Positions 1-7,429 of a stretch of 37,207 nt of DNA are shown piece by piece. How positions within the stretch are numbered: position 1 is the stretch's first letter; every line of letters begins with the position of its first letter. The notes beneath the pieces were generated by a model. The model ran no database searches. It was given only the letters and a program-made list of their open reading frames with translations, and was not told the origin of the DNA. Source of the DNA: an uncultured Clostridia bacterium (GTDB taxonomy: Bacteria > Bacillota > Clostridia > UBA1381); NCBI GenBank assembly GCA_947628155.1, contig CANQYQ010000006.1, forward strand, positions 1-37,207. The letters run 5' to 3'. Position numbers and translations under genes: made by a program.

Positions 1-588
1 GAAAAAATAAATGATGTTGCCGTCCTGGAAAATATCCTGAAAACCGTCGCGTCAAGCGTAGGCAGCCCTATATCCACCAAGAAAATAAGCGACACATTAA
101 TATCGGCGGGCAGGAAAATCTCCACTCATACCGTGGACGCGTACCTCAGGGCGCTGACGGACAGTTATATATTGTATAACGCAACACGTTATGATATAAA
201 GGGCAGACAATATCTAAAGACATTCGGCAAATATTATTTTGTGGATACAGGTATAAGAAATCTTATCATAACGCAGTCTGCAAGCGACATCGGGCATTTA
301 TTGGAGAATGTAGTTTATCTTGAACTATTGAGAAGAAAAAACCGGGTGAATATCGGCAAGGTAGCGGAAAAAGAGGTGGATTTTGTCGCGACCGGTATGG
401 GCGAAACGGAATATTATCAGGTTTGCGCCAGCGTTCTTGATGAACACACATTAAAGCGCGAGCTTGCGCCATTGCAGGCAATCAGGGATAATTACCCGAA
501 AACACTTCTGACGCTTGACGAAATCGGCAAAGGCTCCAATTATGACGGTATTAGGCAAATCAATATAATTGACTGGCTGCTAAAATAG
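1..588 (+). CDS. C-terminal part of an AAA-type ATPase with DUF4143-like domain (5' truncated by window edge)
   Basis: Frame 1 is open from base 1 to the stop at 588; protein text (DAYLRALTDSYILYNATRYDIKGRQYL...FVDTGIRNLI...GHLLENVVYLELLRR...EVDFVA) matches the DUF4143 domain of ATP-binding proteins. Confidence 0.85.
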   Translation, partial: EKINDVAVLENILKTVASSVGSPISTKKISDTLISAGRKISTHTVDAYLRALTDSYILYNATRYDIKGRQYLKTFGKYYFVDTGIRNLIITQSASDIGHLLENVVYLELLRRKNRVNIGKVAEKEVDFVATGMGETEYYQVCASVLDEHTLKRELAPLQAIRDNYPKTLLTLDEIGKGSNYDGIRQINIIDWLLK

Positions 589-684
589 CGTAAAAAGCAT
601 CGTGATTTAATCTTGCTATTATATGGCATGTATGCTATAATTCAATCAGTAATTTATTGACTCTGCTAAACTGTGAGGTACGAT

Positions 685-921
685 ATGGACGAAAATAAAT
701 TGATTGGTATACTGCCTATGATAACATCCGCGTTGGCTGCTAAAATTTCAGAAAGCGAAAATATAAGCGCGGATGCGGCAATTTCCAAGCTGTATAAATC
801 CAAACTATACAATATGCTCGAAAATGAAAACACAAAGGTGTGGCAATTCAGTGTTACAAAGCTATTTGAGCTGTATCAGGAGGAAATGGCTACGGGAGCA
901 ATAGATTTTCCCGAATATTAA
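685..921 (+). CDS. Small hypothetical protein, first gene of a pair with a DUF3791-like protein
   Basis: Short ORF; ATG at 685 preceded by GAGG at suitable spacing, preferred over the GTG at 673; stop adjoins the next gene. Confidence 0.6.
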   Translation: MDENKLIGILPMITSALAAKISESENISADAAISKLYKSKLYNMLENENTKVWQFSVTKLFELYQEEMATGAIDFPEY

Positions 922-938
922 TGTCAGGAGGAATCACG

Positions 939-1139
939 ATGAGCGATACGTTACTGTTTAAAACCTTTTGCATTGAACAATATAAAAGCAAACATAATCT
1001 TAGCGGCGGCAAGACTGTGGAGTTGTTTGATAAATATAATGTGCTTGACTATCTGGAATCCTGCTATGACGTCCTGCACACCACCGGAGCGCAGTATATT
1101 GTGGAGGATATTGATTTATATTTGCAAGCGAGACAATAA
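939..1139 (+). CDS. DUF3791-like small protein
   Basis: AGGAGG upstream of ATG 939; CIEQYKSKHNLSGGKTVELFDKYNVLDYLESCYDVLHTTGAQYIVEDIDLYL resembles DUF3791 proteins. Confidence 0.65.
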   Translation: MSDTLLFKTFCIEQYKSKHNLSGGKTVELFDKYNVLDYLESCYDVLHTTGAQYIVEDIDLYLQARQ

Positions 1140-1252
1140 CTCAGCTTTTTTGCGTAAAATTGCCCGAAACGGCAATGTGACACAACGCTATCAAAAGCCG
1201 CAAAGCCGCATAAACACTGGGTTGGAAGGCCACGCGAGAGACTGAAGGGTTT

Positions 1253-1268
1253 CCCTCCTTCTCCGCCA
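1253..1268 (+). other. Possible remnant of a tRNA-Ser 3' end (att-site-like)
   Basis: CCCTCCTTCTCCGCCA equals a typical Firmicutes tRNA-Ser 3' acceptor/T-arm end with CCA, but no intact tRNA lies upstream; a terminator follows. Confidence 0.35.
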
Positions 1269-1273
1269 TAAAA

Positions 1274-1308
1274 AATGGCTTAAAACTGCGGTTTTGAGCT
1301 ATTTTTTT
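1274..1308 (+). terminator. Intrinsic terminator, + strand
   Basis: AATGGCTTAAAAC-tgcg-GTTTTGAGCTATT followed by a T run. Confidence 0.7.
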
Positions 1309-1494
1309 GTTGTTTTGCCCCTAATTTGACCCTAACTGGCTTTCGTCGGGAAAATTCCGGTTAATACAGTGATTGAGGAAATAACGGCTCTGGATACGGG
1401 ATTATCTCGCGTGTAATGACCGCGTGCGTACTCAGCTCCAAATAAACCGCCGTTGCAATGCCGCTTATGGGATTTTTCCCCAAACAAAGGACAA

Positions 1495-1516
1495 CCGCGG
1501 GATTTTCATCCCGCGG
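1495..1516 (-). terminator. Hairpin, possible terminator for the minus-strand gene at 1686-5402
   Basis: CCGCGGGA-ttttca-TCCCGCGG perfect 8-bp arms. Confidence 0.4.
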
Positions 1517-1611
1517 CGCCTTTCCATCTTTGGAAGATAGATCATGAAAATAAAAAAATTTTGGCGTATAATTAACCCTTTCGGGATAATTATCAATGTT
1601 ACGGGCAGCAA

Positions 1612-1655
1612 CCCTTTCACACCGCGCAAGCTAAAGCTCACGCGGTCTGAAAGGG
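1612..1655. repeat. Long imperfect inverted repeat (hairpin)
   Basis: CCCTTTCACACCGCG ... CGCGGTCTGAAAGGG, 15-bp arms with a single mismatch. Confidence 0.7.
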
Positions 1656-1673
1656 GCGGAACAGCTGTTCCGC
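1656..1673. repeat. 18-bp perfect palindrome
   Basis: GCGGAACAGCTGTTCCGC, adjacent to the 1612-1655 hairpin. Confidence 0.75.
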
Positions 1674-1685
1674 GCACCCATTTAT

Positions 1686-4600
1686 TTACTTATTCCATGA
1701 TACGAGTACCATAGCTATATCCTTTGAATCGATCGCTCCGTCGCGGTTCAAGTCGTACTGAACATAACCGCTCATATCCGAGCCAGTCTTTCCGAAGTAC
1801 GCGACCGCCGCCGATAAGTCATACAGATCAATATACTTGCTGTCGTCAATATCGCCCGCAAGGAATGTCACCTTCTCCTGTACATCCTTGAAGCCGTCGG
1901 ACGCTGTAACGGTTACGTCACTGTCCATCGCGTTATTCCAAACGTTAATCACATGCGGTCCCGTGCTGCCGCCCTTAATCACTGCGTCAACGCTGTATGT
2001 ACGATAACCCGCGCCCTTGAATGTGAATGTATAGCGCGCGCCCGTGTCGGCCGGTACGGGAACGGTCATATTAATCTGGTATCCGTTCGCGTTTGGCTCA
2101 GCATCTGCTTCCGGAGCTTTTTGCGTTGTGTAATCAAATCCCATTGCCTTGATTGAAGTTACTCCGTTTGCACCTTCAGGCACCTTAATAGCAGGATCAG
2201 ATCCTTCGCCATAATTACCAAGCGGGATCGTGCTCTTGAACGCCGCACCGCCCTCAACGGTCACAGTCATGTCCTTGATGTAGTCGTCTTCAACACCTTC
2301 CGCAAGTTTATTCGGGAACATTACGTTAATCGTAACATCCTGCTGCTCCACACCGAAGGTATCGGTGATTGTGCCAAGATACGTATTGCTATCATCATCC
2401 AAATCTGTATTTACCCCAAGCTCACCCTTGCCTGCCGGCAACTCCTCAGTGCCTTTAACCACATAATCGGAAACGATGTTATCATCCTCCGTTGTCGCGT
2501 GAACGATATTGGTATCAGGGTCAATATCAGTCTTAACCTTAAATACAACCTTGTTATCGCTGTAACCCGTGAATTTCACCGTGCCGAGCGTAATCTCGTT
2601 CAAAGTATCGGGCGTACCTTCTTCAAAGTCCTTGCCCGCGAAGTGGAATTCATAGCGCCCGTCTCCGGCGTCGATCAAATCAATACCTTCCGCCGCTGTA
2701 ATATTATATGCCATTCCGTCCTCCGGCGTAAGCGCTGTACTACCATCCGATGTCAGCTCAAACGTCAGATCCGCCGTATTCAGACGATGGATAACTTCAT
2801 CTCCGGGAGCTTTAAGCACGATATTATATTCACGCGCACCGTCACCCTTAACGAAATACAGCGACAGCTTTTCCGGTGCGGCGCGGAAGATGTTGACATA
2901 ATATGTATTCCCACCGGATTGAATTTCAAGAATATTCGAACCGAATTCAAGCTTAATTTCCCCGGTGCTTTGGGTGATTTCCGTGCCGTTCTGCTTCACT
3001 GTTACATCCGAAGCTTCAATTCCATCGGCGAGTTTCCACGTTGTTTTATCAACATTGCTCTTAGCCGGAATCGTAATGGTGTCATTAGGTGCAACCTCGG
3101 CATTGTCAACCGAACCGACGTTCTCAAACTCCAGCGCCACCGTCGGATCGGTGTCCTTAAGCGTCAGCGTAAAGGTAGACAATCCATGCGCTGTAAACGT
3201 GATTTTGCCGTCCTTTACTACCGGACGATATACATATACCGAGCCATCATGGTTGTGCTCAACTCTGATTTTTGTTCCATCTTCCGCAAAATTCGTAGGA
3301 ATCGGAAGCGTAATCGCTACATCATTGTTGATAGTAATTTCTTTTGGTCCTCTTACCTGCTCTATCTCGGGGTCTGATCCATAATTCGCAATTTCATCTC
3401 TTGTAAGATTTTCTTCCGTAGAAACATAAATGCTTCGCATTGGAGTGACATCAATTCTCATTGACTTGTCTTCTTCGGTTGCCGTATAGTTTAAAAGCGC
3501 AAATTCCAAATCTGTTACATAGTGAACATAGACGTCACCCACAGCTTCAGGAAGTGCATCCTTCGCATCATCCATCAGCGGCTTGTTATCGGCAATCATG
3601 TCACCATATTCTGCAAGCTCGCTTGTATCCTTTACAGTCGCGGACCATTCAGCAAAAGTGTTTTCATCAATACCCTCGACAACACCGGCACCGTTTATAC
3701 TCGGCTTACCTACCGCCGGAACGTCTACAACAACATTGTTTTCGGTTGTCATAAACGTAGCCGTAACCGTAACATCAGTCGCGGGCATATCAAAGGTATA
3801 TATCAAGGTGTTGCCGTCCTCGGCCGGCTCAGATGTCAAGGTAACCTCAGTTCCTTCACTGCCTGAAACTGCGGAAATCTCACCAAGTTTGTAGCCCTCC
3901 GAACATTGAACGGTCAAAGTAACAGTCGCGCCCTCGGTTGCGCCGGCATCGCCGCAGTCAGCCGTAACCTTGCCACCGATGTTGGTGTTGATGATAACTT
4001 TGCCCGGAAGCTTACGGCGGTTTTCTGTAATCTGCGGGATTCCATCGCTGAAATCCCAGCCGTCGCCGAGTTTTCCATTAAGCTCTGATAAATCTCCGCC
4101 AAACGGCTCCATTACCCCTTCGTCTTCTGTAAATGTAATATCTCTGCCTAGGCTGCCTACACCTTTATTGGTTTTGGTAGTATCATAATATGTATCGCTT
4201 ATTGTACCTTTCAGGTCACCAAAACTCGCCGTTAAATATCCTATAATGCCGCCGACATCAGATTTGCCGTTGACTTTTCCGGAATTGAAGCTGGACGAAA
4301 TATTATGTGCACTCGGACCGCTGGCTTGACCGCAAATCCCTCCAACATTATTAACGCCGATAATATTACCAAGATTATAGCAATCTTTTATCGTAACTCC
4401 ATTACTGTATCCTAAAATACCACCGGTATTTGAGACGGTACCTTCAACTGTACCGGTATTATAGCATCCGTTTATTTTAGTTCCATTACTATATCCCATA
4501 ATACCACCGGTTCCGGCATTATTACCGCCTGTGCCTTTTATATATCCGGTGTTATAGCAGTTTATTATGCCGTCGCCATTATCATTACCTACAATACCAC

Positions 4601-5402
4601 CTATCTTAGTAGCTCCATCAACATTGCCTTCATTATTACATTCCTCTACGTTACCCATATTATTATATCCGACGATACCGCCAGCGGCATAATTCTTACA
4701 AGTAACCTTTCCGCTATTAGAACATCCTGATATGGTACCCATAGTATTGATACCAACAACGCCGCCCGTAGCTCCGACACTGTTTTCACGTGCATCTAAT
4801 GATTCAACGTTGACATAGCTGTGGCAATTGATTACTTGACCTTGGGTATTATCCCCAATTATTCCGCCTACACGAGCCGCGCCCGTCACTTGACCGTATA
4901 CGGTTAAGTTTTTGACGATCGCAGATTTACCGTCAACATAGCCGAATAAACCATATCTGCCGTAGACACGGTCATAACCATTCGTTGCGTCAATATACAA
5001 ACCTCTTATAGTATGACATTCGATATTTCCATCGCCATTGTCATATCCGCCGTCAAAAACGCCCTGAAACTTATAGGTGCTGCTTGAGCCTGTATTCCAT
5101 CCAATCGGCACCCACTGATCCTCAGCACTTCCCGCTAAATCAATGTCATCGGTCAGTTTAAAATAGACATCTTTAAATGTTGTGCCATTGTTTACAGCAT
5201 CCGCAAATTCTTTAAACTGCGCCGCTGTACTGATTTCATACGCAGTTTCTGCTGTCAAGCCGTCTTTGCCGGCGACTTCCCACGTATACTCCGCCGCCAA
5301 TTCAACAGCGTCGTCGCTCTCGTCCGCCAGCACCGGTACGGCCGCCGACGTGATTGCCAGCGCCGCCGATAAAACAGCGGCTAAAATTCGTTTTGTTTTC
5401 AT
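1686..5402 (-). CDS. Secreted GLUG-repeat surface protein with C-terminal dockerin-like domain
   Basis: Start at MKTKRILAAVLSAALAITSAAVPVLA (signal peptide) with AGAAAGGAAG upstream; GLUG-type repeats (GGIIGDNTQGQVINCHSYV, GGIVGYNNMGNVEECNNEG...); InlB/bacterial-repeat-like segment; C-terminus LAGDIDDSKYIDLYDLSAAVAYFGK...YDLNRDGAIDSKDIAMVLVSWNK with two Ca-loop-like motifs. The ORF-track start at 5510 lies upstream of the real RBS. Confidence 0.9.
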   Translation of the reverse strand: MKTKRILAAVLSAALAITSAAVPVLADESDDAVELAAEYTWEVAGKDGLTAETAYEISTAAQFKEFADAVNNGTTFKDVYFKLTDDIDLAGSAEDQWVPIGWNTGSSSTYKFQGVFDGGYDNGDGNIECHTIRGLYIDATNGYDRVYGRYGLFGYVDGKSAIVKNLTVYGQVTGAARVGGIIGDNTQGQVINCHSYVNVESLDARENSVGATGGVVGINTMGTISGCSNSGKVTCKNYAAGGIVGYNNMGNVEECNNEGNVDGATKIGGIVGNDNGDGIINCYNTGYIKGTGGNNAGTGGIMGYSNGTKINGCYNTGTVEGTVSNTGGILGYSNGVTIKDCYNLGNIIGVNNVGGICGQASGPSAHNISSSFNSGKVNGKSDVGGIIGYLTASFGDLKGTISDTYYDTTKTNKGVGSLGRDITFTEDEGVMEPFGGDLSELNGKLGDGWDFSDGIPQITENRRKLPGKVIINTNIGGKVTADCGDAGATEGATVTLTVQCSEGYKLGEISAVSGSEGTEVTLTSEPAEDGNTLIYTFDMPATDVTVTATFMTTENNVVVDVPAVGKPSINGAGVVEGIDENTFAEWSATVKDTSELAEYGDMIADNKPLMDDAKDALPEAVGDVYVHYVTDLEFALLNYTATEEDKSMRIDVTPMRSIYVSTEENLTRDEIANYGSDPEIEQVRGPKEITINNDVAITLPIPTNFAEDGTKIRVEHNHDGSVYVYRPVVKDGKITFTAHGLSTFTLTLKDTDPTVALEFENVGSVDNAEVAPNDTITIPAKSNVDKTTWKLADGIEASDVTVKQNGTEITQSTGEIKLEFGSNILEIQSGGNTYYVNIFRAAPEKLSLYFVKGDGAREYNIVLKAPGDEVIHRLNTADLTFELTSDGSTALTPEDGMAYNITAAEGIDLIDAGDGRYEFHFAGKDFEEGTPDTLNEITLGTVKFTGYSDNKVVFKVKTDIDPDTNIVHATTEDDNIVSDYVVKGTEELPAGKGELGVNTDLDDDSNTYLGTITDTFGVEQQDVTINVMFPNKLAEGVEDDYIKDMTVTVEGGAAFKSTIPLGNYGEGSDPAIKVPEGANGVTSIKAMGFDYTTQKAPEADAEPNANGYQINMTVPVPADTGARYTFTFKGAGYRTYSVDAVIKGGSTGPHVINVWNNAMDSDVTVTASDGFKDVQEKVTFLAGDIDDSKYIDLYDLSAAVAYFGKTGSDMSGYVQYDLNRDGAIDSKDIAMVLVSWNK

Positions 5403-5439
5403 TTTTGCATCTTCCTTTCTGTTTAATTTTTTGTCTTTA

Positions 5440-5462
5440 ACAACATAACGGAAATTATGTTG
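5440..5462. repeat. Left inverted repeat of a putative invertible promoter
   Basis: A-CAACATAACGGAAATTATGTTG; exact reverse complement of 5704-5726; also internally palindromic. Confidence 0.95.
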
Positions 5463-5498
5463 CCAAAAGTACACCATCTCAGATAAATCTATATAAAT

Positions 5499-5527
5499 AT
5501 TATAATGCATAATACAATATTTGTCAA
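5499..5527 (-). promoter_or_regulatory. Consensus sigma-A promoter inside the invertible segment
   Basis: Minus strand: TTGACA-AATATTGTATTATGCAT(17)-TATAAT. Confidence 0.9.
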
Positions 5528-5601
5528 TATATTGTGTTAAATTTTTATGAATTTATAGTGTAAATTGATTATAAAAGGCAAAAAATGGCATGAAAATCAG
5601 A

Positions 5602-5627
5602 CCAACGCGGAATTACGCTCGCATTGG
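5602..5627. repeat. Imperfect hairpin in the distal part of the invertible segment
   Basis: CCAACGCG-gaattacgct-CGCATTGG, one mismatch; possible insulator/terminator. Confidence 0.45.
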
Positions 5628-5703
5628 CCTTGTTTGTCATGCTCTTTTCATTTCCTTTCCGTTTGTTAAATCCGAGTAACAGAATATATGTAGGCTATTT
5701 CGA

Positions 5704-5726
5704 CAACATAATTTCCGTTATGTTGT
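5704..5726. repeat. Right inverted repeat of the putative invertible promoter
   Basis: CAACATAATTTCCGTTATGTTG-T; exact reverse complement of 5440-5462. Confidence 0.95.
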
Positions 5727-5732
5727 CTTTTT

Positions 5733-6572
5733 TTAGCACCGGAGCAGTCCGAGCTTTTGCATTTGGCGGCGATGGACGGCGCCGGTTTCCATTGTGTAAA
5801 CGCGCGTCGTGTTAATGCTCGAATGGCCGAGAATATCCGCGAGGCGAACCACATCCTTTTGAATGGAATAGAACGTGCGCGCGAACAGGTGTCGGAAATT
5901 ATGCGGGAACACCTTGTCCTTCGACACCCCCGCGCTCTCGCATAAGGCCTTCATCATTCGCCAAATATTGCTGCGGTTTAGCGGTTTTCCCGTTCGTGTC
6001 TGAAACACACTGCCCGATGTTATGCCGCGCTCCTTCAAATATCCTTTGAGCATTTTACAAAGCGGCGCGGTCAGTATCACCACTCGCATTTTGCCCTTAC
6101 ACCGTATCGTCGCCTTGCCCGTTTTTACGGCGTTTACATCGATATATCGCAGCTCCGATATGCGTATTCCCGTATTGCATAATGTCTGCATGAGGTAGTA
6201 CAGCTTTTGATTGCCGCGTTCCCGCGCGGCATTGAGCAGCCGCTCGTATTCCGATTTCGTCAGCTCCCGTTCGCTTTTTGCGAAAATCTGCCGCTGGATT
6301 TTCAGCGTTTTCACGTGACAGTCGTGCCAATCCATGAACCGGAAAAAGCTGTTCAGCGATGACAGAATCGAATTGACGCTCGCCGGCGCGTAAGTGTCGA
6401 TCAGCCGCGATTTATACATTAAAACCGCGCCTTTGTCCACCTCCCGCCCGTTAAGCCATTCATAAAACGCCGCGATATCACGTGTATATTTTTCCACCGT
6501 CGCGTCCGACCGCTCCTCATTTTGCAGATAGGCTTTGAAATTTTCAATGTGCTCATTTGTAATTTTTTTCAT
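5733..6572 (-). CDS. Tyrosine recombinase (XerC/D-like), likely invertase of the adjacent segment
   Basis: Motifs TGIRISEL, HNFRHLFA, LGHSSINTTRVYT with the catalytic R..HxxR..H..Y pattern; ATG at 6572 preceded by AAGGAG. Confidence 0.9.
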   Translation of the reverse strand: MKKITNEHIENFKAYLQNEERSDATVEKYTRDIAAFYEWLNGREVDKGAVLMYKSRLIDTYAPASVNSILSSLNSFFRFMDWHDCHVKTLKIQRQIFAKSERELTKSEYERLLNAARERGNQKLYYLMQTLCNTGIRISELRYIDVNAVKTGKATIRCKGKMRVVILTAPLCKMLKGYLKERGITSGSVFQTRTGKPLNRSNIWRMMKALCESAGVSKDKVFPHNFRHLFARTFYSIQKDVVRLADILGHSSINTTRVYTMETGAVHRRQMQKLGLLRC

Positions 6573-6686
6573 ACTCAACAACTCCTTATTCGTATATTTT
6601 ACCACAAAAGTAAAATTTCGATTCGGAAGCTGCCGATGATTTATCCTTTTTCACCCTTAAACCGACAATAAATTTATAAATACAAA

Positions 6687-6713
6687 CAGGGCGGAGGATA
6701 ATCCCCCGCCCTG
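6687..6713 (-). terminator. Hairpin between the sigma factor and recombinase genes
   Basis: CAGGGCGG...CCGCCCTG arms; minus strand continues TTTGTATTT. Confidence 0.5.
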
Positions 6714-6819
6714 CTTTTCAGCTATAAAGTAATTTATATTACCGATCGATTTTCCATTTGCGAGCACCCCGCAAACGGCATGGTTACGCGTTTTTTTCAT
6801 ATCGTTTTTCGCGGCGGAC

Positions 6820-7392
6820 TTATTCAAAAAGTCCCATGTTTTCGGACAAAATTTTCTTTAGACTCATCCGAGCGCGGTTAAGCCTTGATTTTATAGTTCC
6901 CTCGGGAATCTTTAAAATCCCTGAAATCGCCTTATAGCTCAATCCTTGTATATCATAGAGCACCAAGACCTCGCGGTACTCGTCCTTTATCATGCCAAGC
7001 GCCTCCCTGACCGCCTTATGCTGCTCGGTAATTTCTACACTTTCCTCCGGCGTCGGCGCTGTGTCGCGCACATCCGCCGCCGTGGTTTCACCGCCGCCGT
7101 CATCGTTCAGGCTTATTACATGTCCTTCTCTTTGCCGCTTTCTCAAAAAATCGGCGCATACATTTGTCGTTATTCTGTACAGCCATGTGGTAAATGAGGA
7201 TTTTTCCCGGAACCCGCCTATGCCGCGATATACGCGTATAAACACCTCCTGTGCCGCGTCGAGCGCGTCGTCGCTGTCGGATAGCATTCCGTACGCCATG
7301 TTGACAACACGAGACTGATACAGCGTCACAAGCTCGTCAAACGCGCTTCTGTCGCCGCGTTTGCATCGTTTTATCAAATCAATCTCCGGCAA
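6820..7392 (-). CDS. ECF-type RNA polymerase sigma factor (SigW-like)
   Basis: Sigma70 region 2 (AFDELVTLYQSRVVNMAYGMLSDSDDALDAAQEVFIRVYRGI...FTTWLYRITTNVCADFLRK) and region 4 (GLSYKAISGILKIPEGTIKSRLNRAR). Confidence 0.92.
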   Translation of the reverse strand: MPEIDLIKRCKRGDRSAFDELVTLYQSRVVNMAYGMLSDSDDALDAAQEVFIRVYRGIGGFREKSSFTTWLYRITTNVCADFLRKRQREGHVISLNDDGGGETTAADVRDTAPTPEESVEITEQHKAVREALGMIKDEYREVLVLYDIQGLSYKAISGILKIPEGTIKSRLNRARMSLKKILSENMGLFE

Positions 7393-7429
7393 ATCCTCAC
7401 CTCCTCTGCATTCATCTTGCTTTTGTCGG

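Larger units (their letters stand above)
5463..5703. mobile_element. Putative invertible promoter segment (inverton), ON orientation for the 1686-5402 gene
   Basis: Segment bounded by exact 23-bp inverted repeats, holding a consensus promoter, next to a tyrosine recombinase gene. Confidence 0.85.

Noticed and set aside
2499-3377. Long plus-strand ORFs opposite the surface genes (e.g. 292 aa here, 272 aa at 26975, 299 aa at 32037)
   Set aside because: Antisense to clearly coding genes, no RBS or recognisable domains; composition artefact of low-stop repeats.
5403-5510. Extended N-terminus of the first surface protein (start at 5510)
   Set aside because: The extension crosses the -10 region and inverted repeat; MKTKR at 5402 has a good RBS and starts the signal peptide.
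5686-6605. Tyrosine recombinase as integrase of a larger mobile element
   Set aside because: No relaxase, replication or phage genes nearby; the exact inverted repeats next to it explain its presence better.
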